Part shown: positions 1 through 6,326 of the stretch, piece after piece
Numbering within the stretch: position 1 is the first letter of the stretch
Layout: each line of letters starts with the position of its first letter
NCBI GenBank assembly: GCA_014729495.1
Contig: WJJV01000081.1
Location: forward strand, 1 to 16,428
Reading direction: 5' to 3'
DNA: 16,428 nt
DNA from: Candidatus Woesearchaeota archaeon
Lineage (GTDB): Archaea; Nanobdellota; Nanobdellia; Woesearchaeales; UBA12501
The notes under the pieces: model-generated
Told to the model about the DNA's origin: nothing
Databases searched by the model: none
The model's input: only the letters and a program-made list of their open reading frames with translations
Position numbers and translations under genes: made by a program

Positions 1-874
1 ATAATGTCAACTTACCTTTCACATTCTTTAAAGTAGGTAAGTCAACAAAATATTCTCCTTCCTTTTCACGGCATTCATATCCTTCTCTTTCAGCAATATC
101 ATCATCTTTTCCAATTACCCATTCCTTTATGATACTTCCAGTATATTTACTGGGTTCAAGTTTTTCTCCATTAAAAGACAGATTAAAACCAGGGCTGATT
201 GGAAGTGCTGTACGCAAAATCCACCTTAGCATACCTTGCTTCAAGGATTTCCCTCTTTCTCTTAGATTGGACATTATTGCAATAGTCCAACTGTCTGTTG
301 CTTTTTCTCCCCATAAATCAAAATTAGTTATCATCTTACCCTCTCTGGTAATTATTGGTTCGAGAATTTCCTTGACCTCTTGTTCTGTGAGTTTTCTTTC
401 ATCAAGAGATATCTTCTTTGTTGAGATTCCTTCTCCTGCAGGAGCTTCGGAGACTACACCATAATCCATTGTTACAGCACGAAACTCTCCATTAGATTTG
501 CAGATATGTGTTAGTTTATTTGAAAGTATATATGTTGCAAGTTTTCCTATACCAAATTGACCTATTGGCTTCCTTTTTCCTTTGTAATTCTCTGATTTTT
601 TGTTTGTTTCTCCGATTCTCCACAATAACTTTAAGCCATTACTATCCATGCTTGTTCCATTGTCACAAACCCAAGTATATGTGTTTTCTAAGTCTAGATC
701 ATCAGGTATATAAACTGCAACCTTGTCAGCATCAGCATCATAAGAATTAGAGACTAGTTCTTCAAAGGCTTTATTTGGGCTAGAGTACAGACCAGCTGAG
801 AACAATTCAATTATGCGATAATTGATCTCAACAGGTATTTCATCAACCTTATCTCCTTTTGTTTCAAATTCCAT
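1..874 (-). CDS. GHKL (Hsp90/MORC-like) ATPase, 3' end outside window
   Basis: I translated 291 codons from the ATG at 874 down to the window edge; no stop is reached, so the C-terminus is missing. The N-terminal part is a Bergerat-fold ATPase. The N-box is ELVSNSYDA (residues 39-47, like Hsp90 ELISNSSDA), the Mg/adenine loop is DNGTSMD (71-77), and the glycine lid is GQFGIGK (105-111). This combination is typical of standalone HATPase proteins of the Hsp90/MORC/MutL superfamily rather than histidine kinases, because no HisKA segment is visible. The start follows a G-rich run (GGGGGG) and a TATA-like element at 898-906. The gene looks more AT-rich and less AGG-rich than the housekeeping genes downstream, which hints at horizontal acquisition. 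Many such ATPases sit in defence or DNA-repair contexts, but nothing here identifies its substrate. The ATPase call is firm; the role is unknown. Confidence 0.85.
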   Translation of the reverse strand, partial: MEFETKGDKVDEIPVEINYRIIELFSAGLYSSPNKAFEELVSNSYDADADKVAVYIPDDLDLENTYTWVCDNGTSMDSNGLKLLWRIGETNKKSENYKGKRKPIGQFGIGKLATYILSNKLTHICKSNGEFRAVTMDYGVVSEAPAGEGISTKKISLDERKLTEQEVKEILEPIITREGKMITNFDLWGEKATDSWTIAIMSNLRERGKSLKQGMLRWILRTALPISPGFNLSFNGEKLEPSKYTGSIIKEWVIGKDDDIAEREGYECREKEGEYFVDLPTLKNVKGKLTL

Positions 875-897
875 TTTCCCCCCAAACTTTTAGGAAC

Positions 898-906
898 TTA
901 TATAGG
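898..906 (-). promoter_or_regulatory. TATA-like element of the GHKL ATPase gene
   Basis: The minus strand reads CCTATATAA, centred about 28 nt before the ATG at 874. A second weaker TATA-like stretch lies just upstream at about 908-917. Initiation would fall just before the start codon, leaving a very short leader that contains the G-run. Confidence 0.45.
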
Positions 907-1292
907 TATAAATCTATCATTTATAAAGGTAATTATTCATAATCTTAGGTACACAAGCATGTAGTTTCGTTTATGCAGTTCTTGTTCCAGAAGGTATAAC
1001 CAGATTAAATAGGTTTTATAGGCTCCATAGACCTTGTAAGTAAGTCCACTCTTCATAAATTTTGCAGATTGACCCAATTTTTTAGAAAATAACAGAAGAG
1101 TTTATATATCATCTAGCCTTTAAAATCCATATATTGCTTAAATCTTGGAGCAATAGATTAACAAACTCAGATTGAGTCAAATACAAGAAAATGAGTTCGC
1201 AAAAAATATGGCACATGAAAAGCGAATTATCGCTTGTAACCCAAGAATTCTGCGGTTTAAGGGTGTTCACTACTCTTGAGTAATGGGTGTTC
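907..1292. other. AT-rich intergenic region without a recognisable gene
   Basis: This stretch separates the divergent ATPase and 1329 genes. I see scattered TATA-like sequences (for example around 1098-1107) and a small inverted repeat TACTC/GAGTA near 1271-1282. There is no tRNA-like arm, no C/D-box motif and no convincing ORF. The 63-codon minus-strand ORF at 1109-1300 has no recognisable features. Confidence 0.5.
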
Positions 1293-1308
1293 CGAAACAT
1301 TTATAAAA
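1293..1308 (+). promoter_or_regulatory. BRE/TATA promoter of the 1329 gene
   Basis: CGAAAC followed directly by ATTTATAAAA is a textbook archaeal BRE+TATA arrangement. It is centred about 25 nt upstream of the ATG at 1329, so transcription should begin at or next to that codon. This is why the in-frame GTG at 1287, which lies upstream of the TATA box, is rejected as the start. Confidence 0.7.
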
Positions 1309-1328
1309 TCCAAAAGTATCTTATATCT

Positions 1329-1976
1329 ATGGCAGATCAGAACTATCAGCTTACAGGTCCTGGAGACCTAGAGAAGATTGCAGATGAGATCACTTCTAAT
1401 GGCACTATTGAAAAGTTTCATCCAACATGGTATACAGAACATTGGGTAAATTTTCGTACAGAGGACGGCAAAAGACTGACTTTTAGATTTGACAGAGCAT
1501 ATCTGGGCACATTAATCTGTTCTGGTTCTGAAAAACACTATTTTGGATCAAGCCATACTCCTGAGAGTGAGTCTCTTGGAGACTATCTGGCCAGGACCAG
1601 TGATCTTACATTGAGGCAAGAGTCAGATGCAATGGGCATTCAGGATTCTGTTAAGGAACTATTGGCTGGTAAGAGAATTACTGACCTGGGCGTTCATATG
1701 GGTGATGAACAATCTGCTGATTATGTCGTCGTTAAGGCTGAGGATGGTTCTTATGGTGTAGTTGCTTTCAAGCCTGGATCTCTGGTGGCTGTTGAGTACA
1801 TGGATGGCAAAGAGACAAAAGTTTTTGCTGTTGATGGTAAGGATCCAAGCCATAAAAGACTGAATCTTCCTTTGAGTGCTGCTTCTGGAACAGATGTCAT
1901 ATATGATGAACCTCTGGAAGTTCCAGTGTATTCAATACCTGACTTTTCAGGAGCAAGTCCAGAACAAAATGAATAA
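1329..1976 (+). CDS. hypothetical protein, 215 aa
   Basis: An open frame of 215 codons starts at MADQNYQL; the frame can be extended to 1287, but the TATA box at 1301-1308 places the start at 1329. I do not recognise the family. The protein is soluble and acidic, with no signal peptide, membrane segment or metal-binding cluster. Its composition (alternating beta-like segments such as DYVVVKAEDGSYGVVAFKPG) suggests a mixed alpha/beta globular protein. It is monocistronic and converges on spt5, with 34 nt between the two stops. Coding is supported by the promoter position and by an ordinary amino-acid composition. A lineage-specific DPANN protein is the most likely explanation. Confidence 0.75.
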   Translation: MADQNYQLTGPGDLEKIADEITSNGTIEKFHPTWYTEHWVNFRTEDGKRLTFRFDRAYLGTLICSGSEKHYFGSSHTPESESLGDYLARTSDLTLRQESDAMGIQDSVKELLAGKRITDLGVHMGDEQSADYVVVKAEDGSYGVVAFKPGSLVAVEYMDGKETKVFAVDGKDPSHKRLNLPLSAASGTDVIYDEPLEVPVYSIPDFSGASPEQNE

Positions 1977-1999
1977 TGTTAAAAAAGATTAAAAGAATA
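1977..1999 (-). terminator. T-rich terminator candidate after spt5
   Basis: Just past the spt5 stop the minus strand has two T-rich runs, including TTTTTT at 1981-1986, in the short gap between convergent genes. Archaeal termination typically occurs at such oligo-T tracts without needing a hairpin. Confidence 0.4.
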
Positions 2000-2010
2000 A
2001 AGTTAACAAC

Positions 2011-2859
2011 TCACTCCTCTCCCTCTTCCTGGCCTTCCCTTCTGATGACCTTTATCGCATCCATCTTGACTGTTATTGGGATTGGCACAGCAGCTTCAAG
2101 AAGCTCGACAACAACCTCTTCTTTGGTCTTGTCAACTCTTGTGACTTTGCACTGCTCTCTCTTGAAAGGTCCTGCGATTATCTCAGCAATGTCATTCTTC
2201 CTTATGTCAACCTCATGCTTGACCTGCTCAAGCATATGCTCCATCTCAGAATAGTCAACAGGCTTTGGAAGCACTCCTCTTGCATAAGGTATGTTAAGGG
2301 CTGCCTGCTCTGCATCTCCTCTTTTTGCTGCTTCGACAAAGATATAGCCTCTCATTCCATGAGGTCTTATTACAGAATATACTTCCAGCTCCTTTTTCTT
2401 CTCTATGTTGCTTGTTATGAAGTCCATTACCTGGTCTTCCCTGTTGGCAGTTGTCCTTATTGCGAATATCTTGGGTCCTGACGAGTCTTCCCCGCCTTCA
2501 TCTTCTGTTTTCTTGCCTGGCTCCTCTTTGCTCTCTTCTTCTGGCTCAGGCTGGTTCTCATTGCTTATGTCCTTGTCTTCAGACAGTTCTTCAGGAACAG
2601 GGCTCTCCTCAACCTGCTTTACAGGCGCCTCTCCCAGAGGGCCTTGGGCTGTCTTTATGTTGGAAAGATCCATCTCTTCTTCAGGCTCCTCAGAAATATT
2701 ATCTTCAGGATTGTCAGCATCATTCTTGCTTTCTGGAGACTCTTCTGCTTCTGCAGAAGTATCTGGCTGTGCTTCAGGCTTGGATTCCTCAGGCTGCTGT
2801 GAATCCTCATTGTTCTCTTCTGTTTTCTGTTCCTTTTTGTCTTCTTCCATTTCTATCAC
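2011..2859 (-). CDS. spt5: transcription elongation factor Spt5 with long acidic N-terminal extension
   Basis: Spt5/NusG pairs with Spt4, binds the RNA polymerase clamp and keeps the elongation complex closed. Residues about 130-209 form the NGN domain (KIFAIRTTANRE, HGMRGYIFVEA, GVLPKPVDYSEME). Residues about 217-275 form the KOW domain, with IIAGPFKREQCKVTRVDKTK matching the archaeal consensus. Archaeal Spt5 usually consists of these two domains only (about 150 aa). Here 282 codons are present because residues 1-129 are a low-complexity, probably disordered tail with 47 Asp/Glu and 11 Lys. The GTG start overlaps the secE stop (GTGA); an in-frame ATG at 2850 is an alternative. It is the last gene of ftsZ-secE-spt5. 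The rpl11 gene that often follows in archaea is not present. Confidence 0.92.
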   Translation of the reverse strand: MIEMEEDKKEQKTEENNEDSQQPEESKPEAQPDTSAEAEESPESKNDADNPEDNISEEPEEEMDLSNIKTAQGPLGEAPVKQVEESPVPEELSEDKDISNENQPEPEEESKEEPGKKTEDEGGEDSSGPKIFAIRTTANREDQVMDFITSNIEKKKELEVYSVIRPHGMRGYIFVEAAKRGDAEQAALNIPYARGVLPKPVDYSEMEHMLEQVKHEVDIRKNDIAEIIAGPFKREQCKVTRVDKTKEEVVVELLEAAVPIPITVKMDAIKVIRREGQEEGEE

Positions 2860-3041
2860 ATCAATGTCTCCTTAAGCATGAACAATGTGAATCCTACAAG
2901 TCCTATTATTGCCATGCCCAGTGCAGATACTTTGACTATTGTCCTGAACTCAAAGCTTGTGGGCTTTTTGGTCACCTTGAATACTCTGTAGCATTCTCCT
3001 GCAAATACTTTCAGCTTTGTATAATAAGAATCAAAGTCCAT
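2856..3041 (-). CDS. secE: preprotein translocase subunit SecE/Sec61-gamma
   Basis: This is a 61-aa single-span protein. It has an amphipathic, basic N-terminal helix (YYTKLKVFAGECYRVFKVTKKPT) followed by one transmembrane helix at about residues 38-56. Its size, topology and position between ftsZ and spt5 match the archaeal Sec61-gamma subunit that clamps the SecY channel. The ATG lies 5 nt after the ftsZ stop and the stop overlaps the spt5 start by 4 nt, so the three genes are almost certainly co-transcribed. The protein is too short for a secure sequence-only call, but the conserved gene order makes it firm. Confidence 0.9.
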   Translation of the reverse strand: MDFDSYYTKLKVFAGECYRVFKVTKKPTSFEFRTIVKVSALGMAIIGLVGFTLFMLKETLM

Positions 3042-3046
3042 TTTCT

Positions 3047-4213
3047 TCAGTCCACAAACTCAATACCTAGTTCGTTCTCTATCTCCTTCTTTCTCCTTGT
3101 GGATATCTTCCTTTCAGGACCGAATATCTGGGTTGATTGCACTCCTGTTATTATCAGCAATGCCCTGATTGTGTTCTTGAGGTCCTCGCTTATCTGCGCT
3201 CCCCATATGACTCTGGCATCCTCGTCAAGCTTTTCTGACACTATCTCAACAACCTTTCTTGCCTCGTCAAGAGTCATGTCAGGGCCTCCTGTTATGTTGA
3301 TCAGGGCTCCGCTGGCACCACCTATATCCACATCAAGAAGAGGATTGTTTACTGCTTTCTCAACTGCTTCGGTTGCCCTGTTCTCTGTGTCTGATTCTCC
3401 CACTCCTATAAGGGCGACTCCTCCATTGCCCATGACTGTCCTTATGTCAGCAAAATCGAGGTTTATCAGTCCTGCTTTTGTGACAAGCTCTGCAACTCCC
3501 TTCACAGCATTTGTGAGTATCTCGTCAGCTACCTTGAATGCTGTATGCAGCGGAAGATCGGGCGCTATCTCAAGCAGCTTGTCATTTGGTATAACAATAA
3601 GTGTATCAACGATATTCTCAAGCTTCTCAAGGCCGATGACAGCATTCTCATACCTTCTCTGGCCTTCCATCGCAAAAGGCATTGTGACTATGCCCACTGT
3701 CAGCGCTCCAAGCTTTTTTGATATCTCTGCTATCACTGGAGCAGATCCTGTTCCTGTTCCTCCTCCAAGGCCGCATGTTATGAATACCATATCACATCCT
3801 TTTATTGAGGACTTGATCTCAGACTCGTTCTCTCTTGCAGACTCCTCTCCTATCTTTGGGATTGATCCTGCTCCAAGTCCTTTTGTGACCTCTTTTCCGA
3901 TAAGTATCTTCTTGTCTGCATTTGTGTAAAGAAGGTCCTGCGCATCTGTGTTGACAGCCACTGTCTCAGCGCCTTTGACACCAACCTCTGTGATCCTGTT
4001 GATTGTGTTGTTTCCGCCACCGCCAGCTCCTATTACCTTTATGCTGGCACGCTGTTTCTGCAGGAATGATTCAAGTTCAGCATCAACCATCGCTGGTTTA
4101 GCATCTTCAACAACAGGAGCGGATTCCTGTGGTGCTGGAGCATCATTTGCCTGCTCTCTGTACTGATCATCCCCTCTGTATTGTTCATCAGATCCAGTAT
4201 TTTCAAAATCCAT
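3047..4213 (-). CDS. ftsZ: cell division protein FtsZ
   Basis: FtsZ is the tubulin-family GTPase that forms the cytokinetic ring. The GTP-binding signature GGGTGTG is at residues 150-156, and the nucleotide-contacting GAGGGG loop is near 62-67. The catalytic T7-loop region NLDFADIRTVM is at 251-261. At 388 aa the length is normal. Residues 1-45 form an acidic/polar, probably disordered N-terminal tail, and the protein ends ELGIEFVD, resembling the conserved C-terminal tail of archaeal FtsZ1. A minus-strand TATA element near 4283-4291 and an SD-like GAGGTGG about 8-15 nt before the ATG support the start. It is the first gene of ftsZ-secE-spt5. All key GTPase residues appear intact. Confidence 0.97.
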   Translation of the reverse strand: MDFENTGSDEQYRGDDQYREQANDAPAPQESAPVVEDAKPAMVDAELESFLQKQRASIKVIGAGGGGNNTINRITEVGVKGAETVAVNTDAQDLLYTNADKKILIGKEVTKGLGAGSIPKIGEESARENESEIKSSIKGCDMVFITCGLGGGTGTGSAPVIAEISKKLGALTVGIVTMPFAMEGQRRYENAVIGLEKLENIVDTLIVIPNDKLLEIAPDLPLHTAFKVADEILTNAVKGVAELVTKAGLINLDFADIRTVMGNGGVALIGVGESDTENRATEAVEKAVNNPLLDVDIGGASGALINITGGPDMTLDEARKVVEIVSEKLDEDARVIWGAQISEDLKNTIRALLIITGVQSTQIFGPERKISTRRKKEIENELGIEFVD

Positions 4214-4300
4214 TTCTCTCCACCTCTCCCCGAAGATTTAGTGATTGTTTCAGAGTAGTTATAGTTTTTAATGATACCATACTCATATATAAATCTTTTG

Positions 4301-5014
4301 TCATTTATCCTGCTCCTGAGGCTGTTTAGCAGCACTTTCAGCTGTTTTGCTGTCCTTGTCCTTTGCTGCGAACTCCATCTCTTTGACTGATGGAACAAGC
4401 TTTGATACCTCATCTGAAATTGATCTTGTGAACTCTTCAGGCATTCCGAGATCCTTGCTTGTGCTTATGGTGGCTTTGCCATCCTTGATATGCACATCTG
4501 CGTCCTCAATGCCCAGCTTGAGCTTCAGCAATGCCTTGACCTTTTCAGTATCATCATCTATGATGCGGTCAATCTTTATCTCGTAAAGCAGCTTCTGGCC
4601 AGATAATGGGTGGTTGAAGTCAACAAGAGTCCTTCCTCCGCTGACGCTTTTCACAATGCCCATCATTCCGTCAATGTTTACCTGAAGGCCTGGTGCAGGA
4701 GTTATGCCTTCCTTTGTGAACTTGTTGGTCGCTATCATCTGTATCTGCTTTGCATCCTTCTTGCCAAAACCATCCTCAGCAGGAACCTCAAGGTTGTAAA
4801 CCTCTTCTACCTTCTTTCCCTCAAGCTGCTTGTCAAGGCCAGGAACAACATGGCCTTCTCCTATGCAGATTGTAACAGGCCCGTAATTGGAATAGTCCTC
4901 ACTAAGGCCCTGCTTCTCAGCTTCCTTCTTGCTCGTTGTGTCAAATGCAGTGCCGTCTTCCAGCTTTCCTGTGTACTGCACCTGCACAAAGTCTCCTTTC
5001 TTTACTTCTGCCAT
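4301..5014 (-). CDS. FKBP-type peptidyl-prolyl isomerase, long archaeal (SlyD-like) form
   Basis: This 237-aa protein catalyses cis-trans isomerisation of X-Pro bonds and acts as a folding chaperone. The FKBP fold starts at VKKGDFVQVQYTGKLEDGT (5-22) and continues with GEGHVVPGLDKQLEGKKVEE (52-71). An insert-in-flap (IF) chaperone domain lies at about 88-135. The fold closes with FNHPLSGQKLLYEIKI (133-148). A C-terminal domain (about 157-217) and a short charged tail match the long archaeal FKBPs of about 230 aa. AAGGGG lies shortly before the ATG. Its promoter appears to be the TATA element at 5117-5126, giving a leader of about 80 nt. No signal peptide is visible, so it is probably cytosolic. 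It lies upstream of ftsZ in the same direction but ftsZ has its own promoter. Confidence 0.95.
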   Translation of the reverse strand: MAEVKKGDFVQVQYTGKLEDGTAFDTTSKKEAEKQGLSEDYSNYGPVTICIGEGHVVPGLDKQLEGKKVEEVYNLEVPAEDGFGKKDAKQIQMIATNKFTKEGITPAPGLQVNIDGMMGIVKSVSGGRTLVDFNHPLSGQKLLYEIKIDRIIDDDTEKVKALLKLKLGIEDADVHIKDGKATISTSKDLGMPEEFTRSISDEVSKLVPSVKEMEFAAKDKDSKTAESAAKQPQEQDK

Positions 5015-5110
5015 ATTATCCCCTTGAAATAATCAACAATCTGATTAACAATCCTTTCTACTGCCCCCTAGTCCTGTAATAAATCTAGAAGGATAAAGTA
5101 TATGGATTTA

Positions 5111-5138
5111 GGCCTTATTTATAAAGGTTTTGGTGGGA
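5111..5138 (-). promoter_or_regulatory. promoter of the FKBP gene, conserved with the rps7 promoter
   Basis: On the minus strand this reads TCCCACCA, a short A-rich spacer, CTTTATAAAT (TATA) and then GGCC. The TATA element lies about 107 nt before the FKBP start, so the transcript would have a leader of about 80 nt. The module is nearly identical to 12323-12349 in front of rps7. Because TATA boxes are nearly symmetric, a plus-strand transcript into the repeat region is also possible. Confidence 0.55.
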
Positions 5139-5286
5139 AATGTGGTAATTGTTAGAGTTTAAATCATTAAAATCGGCAACAACAGAAAATGCTTTGCATC
5201 TGCAAGAACAATAATTGATTCAGATGTAGTCAGAGAGAGGTTTTGGTTTTTTCGGCAGCAGCAGCAACCTAGAACTCATACACCGT

Positions 5287-5311
5287 TAAAAATTTGCTTC
5301 GCAAATTTTTA
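5287..5311. repeat. perfect 11-bp stem hairpin with 3-nt loop
   Basis: TAAAAATTTGC, loop TTC, GCAAATTTTTA. The stem is perfect and each strand ends in a run of five T residues plus A, so it could act as a bidirectional terminator-like hairpin or as part of the larger folded element around it. Confidence 0.7.
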
Positions 5312-5354
5312 CCGTATTCGCAAAGGAAATTCCCGAACTTGCGTAACTGGAATT

Positions 5355-5373
5355 CCCTCTGCACTCAGTATTC
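5355..5373 (-). repeat. copy 1 of a dispersed 19-nt motif
   Basis: The minus strand reads GAATACTGAGTGCAGAGGG. It matches 12561-12579 on the plus strand at 18 of 19 positions. Both copies lie in large structured intergenic regions. The function is unknown. Confidence 0.6.
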
Positions 5374-5412
5374 GTTCGTGTTGCTGCTGCCTAGCTAAAG
5401 TCAAGGGACAGT

Positions 5413-5680
5413 GCCACCTCTCCGTGGTCGGGTTCTTTGCGCTTGTCGGAGAGGCTAGGAGAAAACTGCAATACAAACAACTCAAAACCATAGCCACCTC
5501 TCCGTGGCCGGATTTGCAGTGCTTGTCAGCGAGGCTAGGAAGAAAAACTACAAAAGAATCATCCATAAGTCTTTAGCCACCTCTCCGTGGCCGGGTTCTT
5601 TGCGCTTGTCGGAGAGGCTAGGAGTAAGTTGCGAGAAAATAAACTAAAAGCAATAGCAACTTCTTATCAGTGAGGCTAGA
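5413..5680. repeat. tandem array of structured 48-bp repeats (three full, one degenerate)
   Basis: Full units are at 5413-5460, 5493-5540 and 5576-5623; a shortened unit is at 5656-5680. Units 1 and 3 match at 47 of 48 positions, and unit 2 matches unit 3 at 40 of 48. The intervals of 32, 35 and 32 nt are unrelated, A-rich and probably unpaired. Each full unit begins with a hairpin, GCCAC/GTGGC (G-U closing in unit 1), whose loop CTCTCC is exactly complementary to GGAGAG near the 3' end of units 1 and 3. It could therefore form a pseudoknot or switch to the alternative stem CTCTCCG/CGGAGAG. In unit 2 this second pairing is broken while the first hairpin is kept. The array lies downstream of cmk on the minus strand. 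It could be a repetitive ncRNA, a 3' UTR element or a REP-like DNA element. Confidence 0.8.
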
Positions 5681-5713
5681 AAATGCATAATAAACAAACA
5701 CAAACCAGGAATA

Positions 5714-6262
5714 TCAGCTATCAGAGTATCTGCTTTTTACTTTCTCAACAATATTATCAACAACTTCATTTATGCTCTTGCTTGTCGTATCAATATAAGC
5801 ATCATAATGGGATTTGTCTGTGTAATCCACACCATACAGTTTCTTGTATCTCTTGAGCTCTGATTCCTCTCGCTTCTTCAGTTCTTGTTTTGTTGCCTCA
5901 ACAGAAGAATATTCCTCTACCTTGCCTCTTGTGGCATTGAAGATCCTCTCAGCCCCTGCATCATCACCCACATCAAGAAATATCTTTATTGAGTCAGGTA
6001 TGAAGTGGAAGCCCAGCCTGCTGTCAATCACAAAATCATCCTCTCTTTTTCCTAGTTCCTCCTGCTTCCTGTCAGTCTCCAGGTCAATGTCCTTGTCCTT
6101 CTCAACAAGCCTGTTCAGCTCAAGGATTGATACGCCCCTCTCGTCTGCCATCTCTCTCCAGAGGTCTCCCATGGAATAATGCTTCAGGCCCAGCTTTTCT
6201 GCCACAAGCCGTGCAACAGTGCTCTTGCCAGAGCCTGCCCTTCCTCCGATGGTTATCTTCAT
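5714..6262 (-). CDS. cmk: cytidylate kinase, archaeal type
   Basis: This 182-aa P-loop kinase phosphorylates (d)CMP to (d)CDP. MKITIGGRAGSGKSTVARLV holds the Walker A motif (GRAGSGKST, residues 7-15). YSMGDLWREMA (29-39) and VIDSRLGFHFIPDSIKIFLD (78-97) match the nucleotide-monophosphate-binding segments of the short archaeal CMP kinase family. An Arg/Lys-rich lid region follows (about 106-145). The length is normal for that family. The start is supported by a TATA box (6284-6295) 27 nt upstream, suggesting a leaderless mRNA. It follows lpxC on the same strand after a 64-nt gap but appears to have its own promoter. Adenylate kinase is the main alternative, but the short lid and the GRAGSGKST variant favour CMP kinase. 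Confidence 0.9.
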   Translation of the reverse strand: MKITIGGRAGSGKSTVARLVAEKLGLKHYSMGDLWREMADERGVSILELNRLVEKDKDIDLETDRKQEELGKREDDFVIDSRLGFHFIPDSIKIFLDVGDDAGAERIFNATRGKVEEYSSVEATKQELKKREESELKRYKKLYGVDYTDKSHYDAYIDTTSKSINEVVDNIVEKVKSRYSDS

Positions 6263-6283
6263 AATGCTAAAGAATAAGCCAGA

Positions 6284-6295
6284 GGTTTTATAGTT
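6284..6295 (-). promoter_or_regulatory. TATA element of cmk
   Basis: The minus strand reads AACTATAAAACC, centred about 27 nt before the ATG at 6262. This is consistent with a leaderless transcript that is independent of lpxC. Confidence 0.55.
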
Positions 6296-6326
6296 TGCGG
6301 TAAAGCTGGGATATTATCACAGATCA

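Larger units (their letters stand above)
5139..5410. other. structured non-coding region with long inverted arms
   Basis: No convincing gene is visible. The arms GCAGCAGCAAC (within 5255-5268) and GTTGCTGCTGC (5380-5390) are complementary and would bring about 110 nt into a large stem-loop. That loop contains a smaller perfect hairpin (5287-5311) and the 19-nt motif at 5355-5373 that recurs at 12561-12579. This suggests a folded RNA or a mobile or regulatory DNA element. Direction of transcription is unknown. Confidence 0.45.

Noticed and set aside
1109..1300. 63-codon minus-strand ORF
   Set aside because: No recognisable domain; it runs antisense over the promoter of the 1329 gene and has unusual composition.
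1287..1328. Upstream GTG start for the 1329 gene
   Set aside because: The start would precede the TATA element at 1301-1308, from which a transcript would not include it.
2451..3929. 492-codon plus-strand ORF
   Set aside because: It lies opposite spt5, secE and ftsZ, whose products are unmistakable. Its Ser/Leu/Cys-rich translation is the typical antisense shadow of acidic coding sequence.
5309..5566. 85-codon minus-strand ORF
   Set aside because: It runs through the repeat array and the inverted arms; its sequence is dictated by the repeats and there is no start signal.
5413..5680. CRISPR array (48-bp repeats with 32-35-bp spacers)
   Set aside because: Sizes are in range, but the repeats differ from each other (unit 2 at 8 positions), the last unit is shortened, the intervals are uniformly A-rich linkers and no cas gene is in the window.
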